Of a DNA stretch of 64,000 nt, positions 63,287 to 64,000 are shown piece by piece. The DNA is from Microbulbifer celer. Its GTDB lineage: Bacteria; Pseudomonadota; Gammaproteobacteria; Pseudomonadales; Cellvibrionaceae. The stretch lies in NCBI RefSeq assembly GCF_020991125.1, contig NZ_CP087715.1:3277001-3341000 (forward strand), in the 5' to 3' direction. Position 1 is the first letter of the stretch, and each line of letters opens with the position of its first letter. The notes beneath the pieces were generated by a model that ran no database searches, had not been told where the DNA came from, and worked only from the letters and a program-made list of their open reading frames with translations. The position numbers and the translations under genes are program-made.

Positions 63287-64000
63287 ATGACCGACCAAGC
63301 GACCTCTCCCACATCGACAACACCTAACAGCCCCACTCGGCGCGGACTGCTGGAGCGCCTGTTTCAGCTGTCCGAACGCCAGACAAGCGTCCGCCAGGAA
63401 GTGATTGCGGGCCTGACCACCTTTCTGACCATGGCCTATATCATTTTCGTGAACCCGAATGTGATGGCGGCAGCCGGCATGGATCAGGGCGCAGTATTTA
63501 CCGCCACCTGCCTCGCTGCGGCGGTGGGCTGCCTGATCATGGGCCTGTATGCCAATTACCCCTTCGCGCTGGCCCCGGGTATGGGCCTGAATGCGTTCTT
63601 CAGCTACGTGGTCGTGGGTGAGATGGGCTACAGCTGGCAGGTGGCACTGGGGGCGGTGTTTATCTCCGGTGTGGTGTTCCTGCTGCTGAGTATTTTCCGC
63701 GTGCGTCAGTGGGTCATCGACAGCATCCCCATGTCCCTGCGCCAGGCACTGGCAGCAGGTGTGGGACTCTTTCTCGCGATCATTGCGCTGAAGAGCGCCG
63801 GCATTGTTACCGCCAGTCCGGCCACCCTGGTGACTCTGGGGGATGTGACCTCCAGCGATGCGGTGCTTGCCGCCCTGAGCTTTGTATTGATCGCCGCACT
63901 CGCCTACCGGCGGGTACTGGGGGCAGTGATGATCGGGATTCTCGCAGTCACGGCCATTGCACTGGTGATGGGCAAGGTACAGTTTGGCGGTGTGGTCTCC
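63287..64000 (+). CDS. NCS2 family adenine/guanine/hypoxanthine permease, N-terminal part
   Basis: Open from ATG 63287 to the window edge (238 codons, no stop). The sequence has QEVIAGLTTFLTMAYIIFVNPNVM and the family block ALAPGMGLNAFFSY of AzgA-type purine permeases, with several membrane helices. It would take up purine bases across the inner membrane by proton symport. The Tsx-like gene precedes it. Confidence 0.92.
   Translation, partial: MTDQATSPTSTTPNSPTRRGLLERLFQLSERQTSVRQEVIAGLTTFLTMAYIIFVNPNVMAAAGMDQGAVFTATCLAAAVGCLIMGLYANYPFALAPGMGLNAFFSYVVVGEMGYSWQVALGAVFISGVVFLLLSIFRVRQWVIDSIPMSLRQALAAGVGLFLAIIALKSAGIVTASPATLVTLGDVTSSDAVLAALSFVLIAALAYRRVLGAVMIGILAVTAIALVMGKVQFGGVVS

Noticed and set aside
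1-64000. CRISPR arrays, tRNA or rRNA genes
   Set aside because: No regularly spaced direct repeats and no cloverleaf or ribosomal sequence were noticed on either strand; a tRNAscan/Rfam run would be decisive.

Overview
The window is chromosomal DNA of a moderately GC-rich gammaproteobacterium. The order ygfB-pepP-ubiH-ubiI facing zapB-like/zapA-ssrS(6S RNA)-ygfA, followed by ilvA and rpiA, is the classic gammaproteobacterial arrangement. The secreted hydrolases (a subtilisin-like protein with two chitin-binding type-3 modules, an ImpA-type glycoprotease, lipoproteins) suggest a marine polysaccharide or biofilm degrader of the Cellvibrionales, Microbulbifer-like. The genus is inference from gene content only.

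Layout. 0-10.9 kb: the end of an SLC13-type permease, a 2OG-Fe(II) oxygenase, CBS/CNNM and rhomboid membrane genes, the ubiquinone hydroxylase/pepP operon, then the cell-division/6S RNA/folate block. 10.9-24.7 kb: ilvA, rpiA, a transglycosylase-like lipoprotein, a secreted subtilisin-like protein, an AraC regulator, a DUF937-OmpA fusion, an acyl-CoA dehydrogenase and a divergent ABC-F ATPase. 24.7-46.3 kb: an accessory stretch bounded by two inverted, nearly identical 270-bp mobile elements (MITEs) sitting in CTAG targets. It holds an orphan two-gene cassette under a CRP-like operator, an ImpA-type metallopeptidase, a serine hydrolase, a DEAD-box helicase, a zeta-toxin-like pair, GST/GFA genes beside a WYL regulator, an HExxH protein, a MutS-like ATPase and an ECF42-type sigma operon with a recognisable target promoter.

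46.3-54.5 kb: a linear-amide hydrolase and glutamate decarboxylase, convergent with a TolC-HlyD-permease-permease export operon that has no ATPase gene. 54.5-64 kb: a K+ channel whose N-terminus appears frameshifted, stress and envelope genes (Cys-rich lipoprotein, Spy-like), ybiT, a cold-shock gene with a long leader, an MsbA-like exporter, and a Tsx-like porin next to a purine permease that runs off the window.

Genes that work together: ubiH/ubiI in ubiquinone hydroxylation; zapA and its small coiled-coil partner in division; the ECF42 sigma factor with its YciI/SRPBCC/GST genes; the amidase and decarboxylase, possibly in glutamate/GABA release and acid tolerance; and the Tsx-like channel with the NCS2 permease in purine or nucleoside uptake across both membranes. 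No tRNA, rRNA, CRISPR array or intact transposase was seen.
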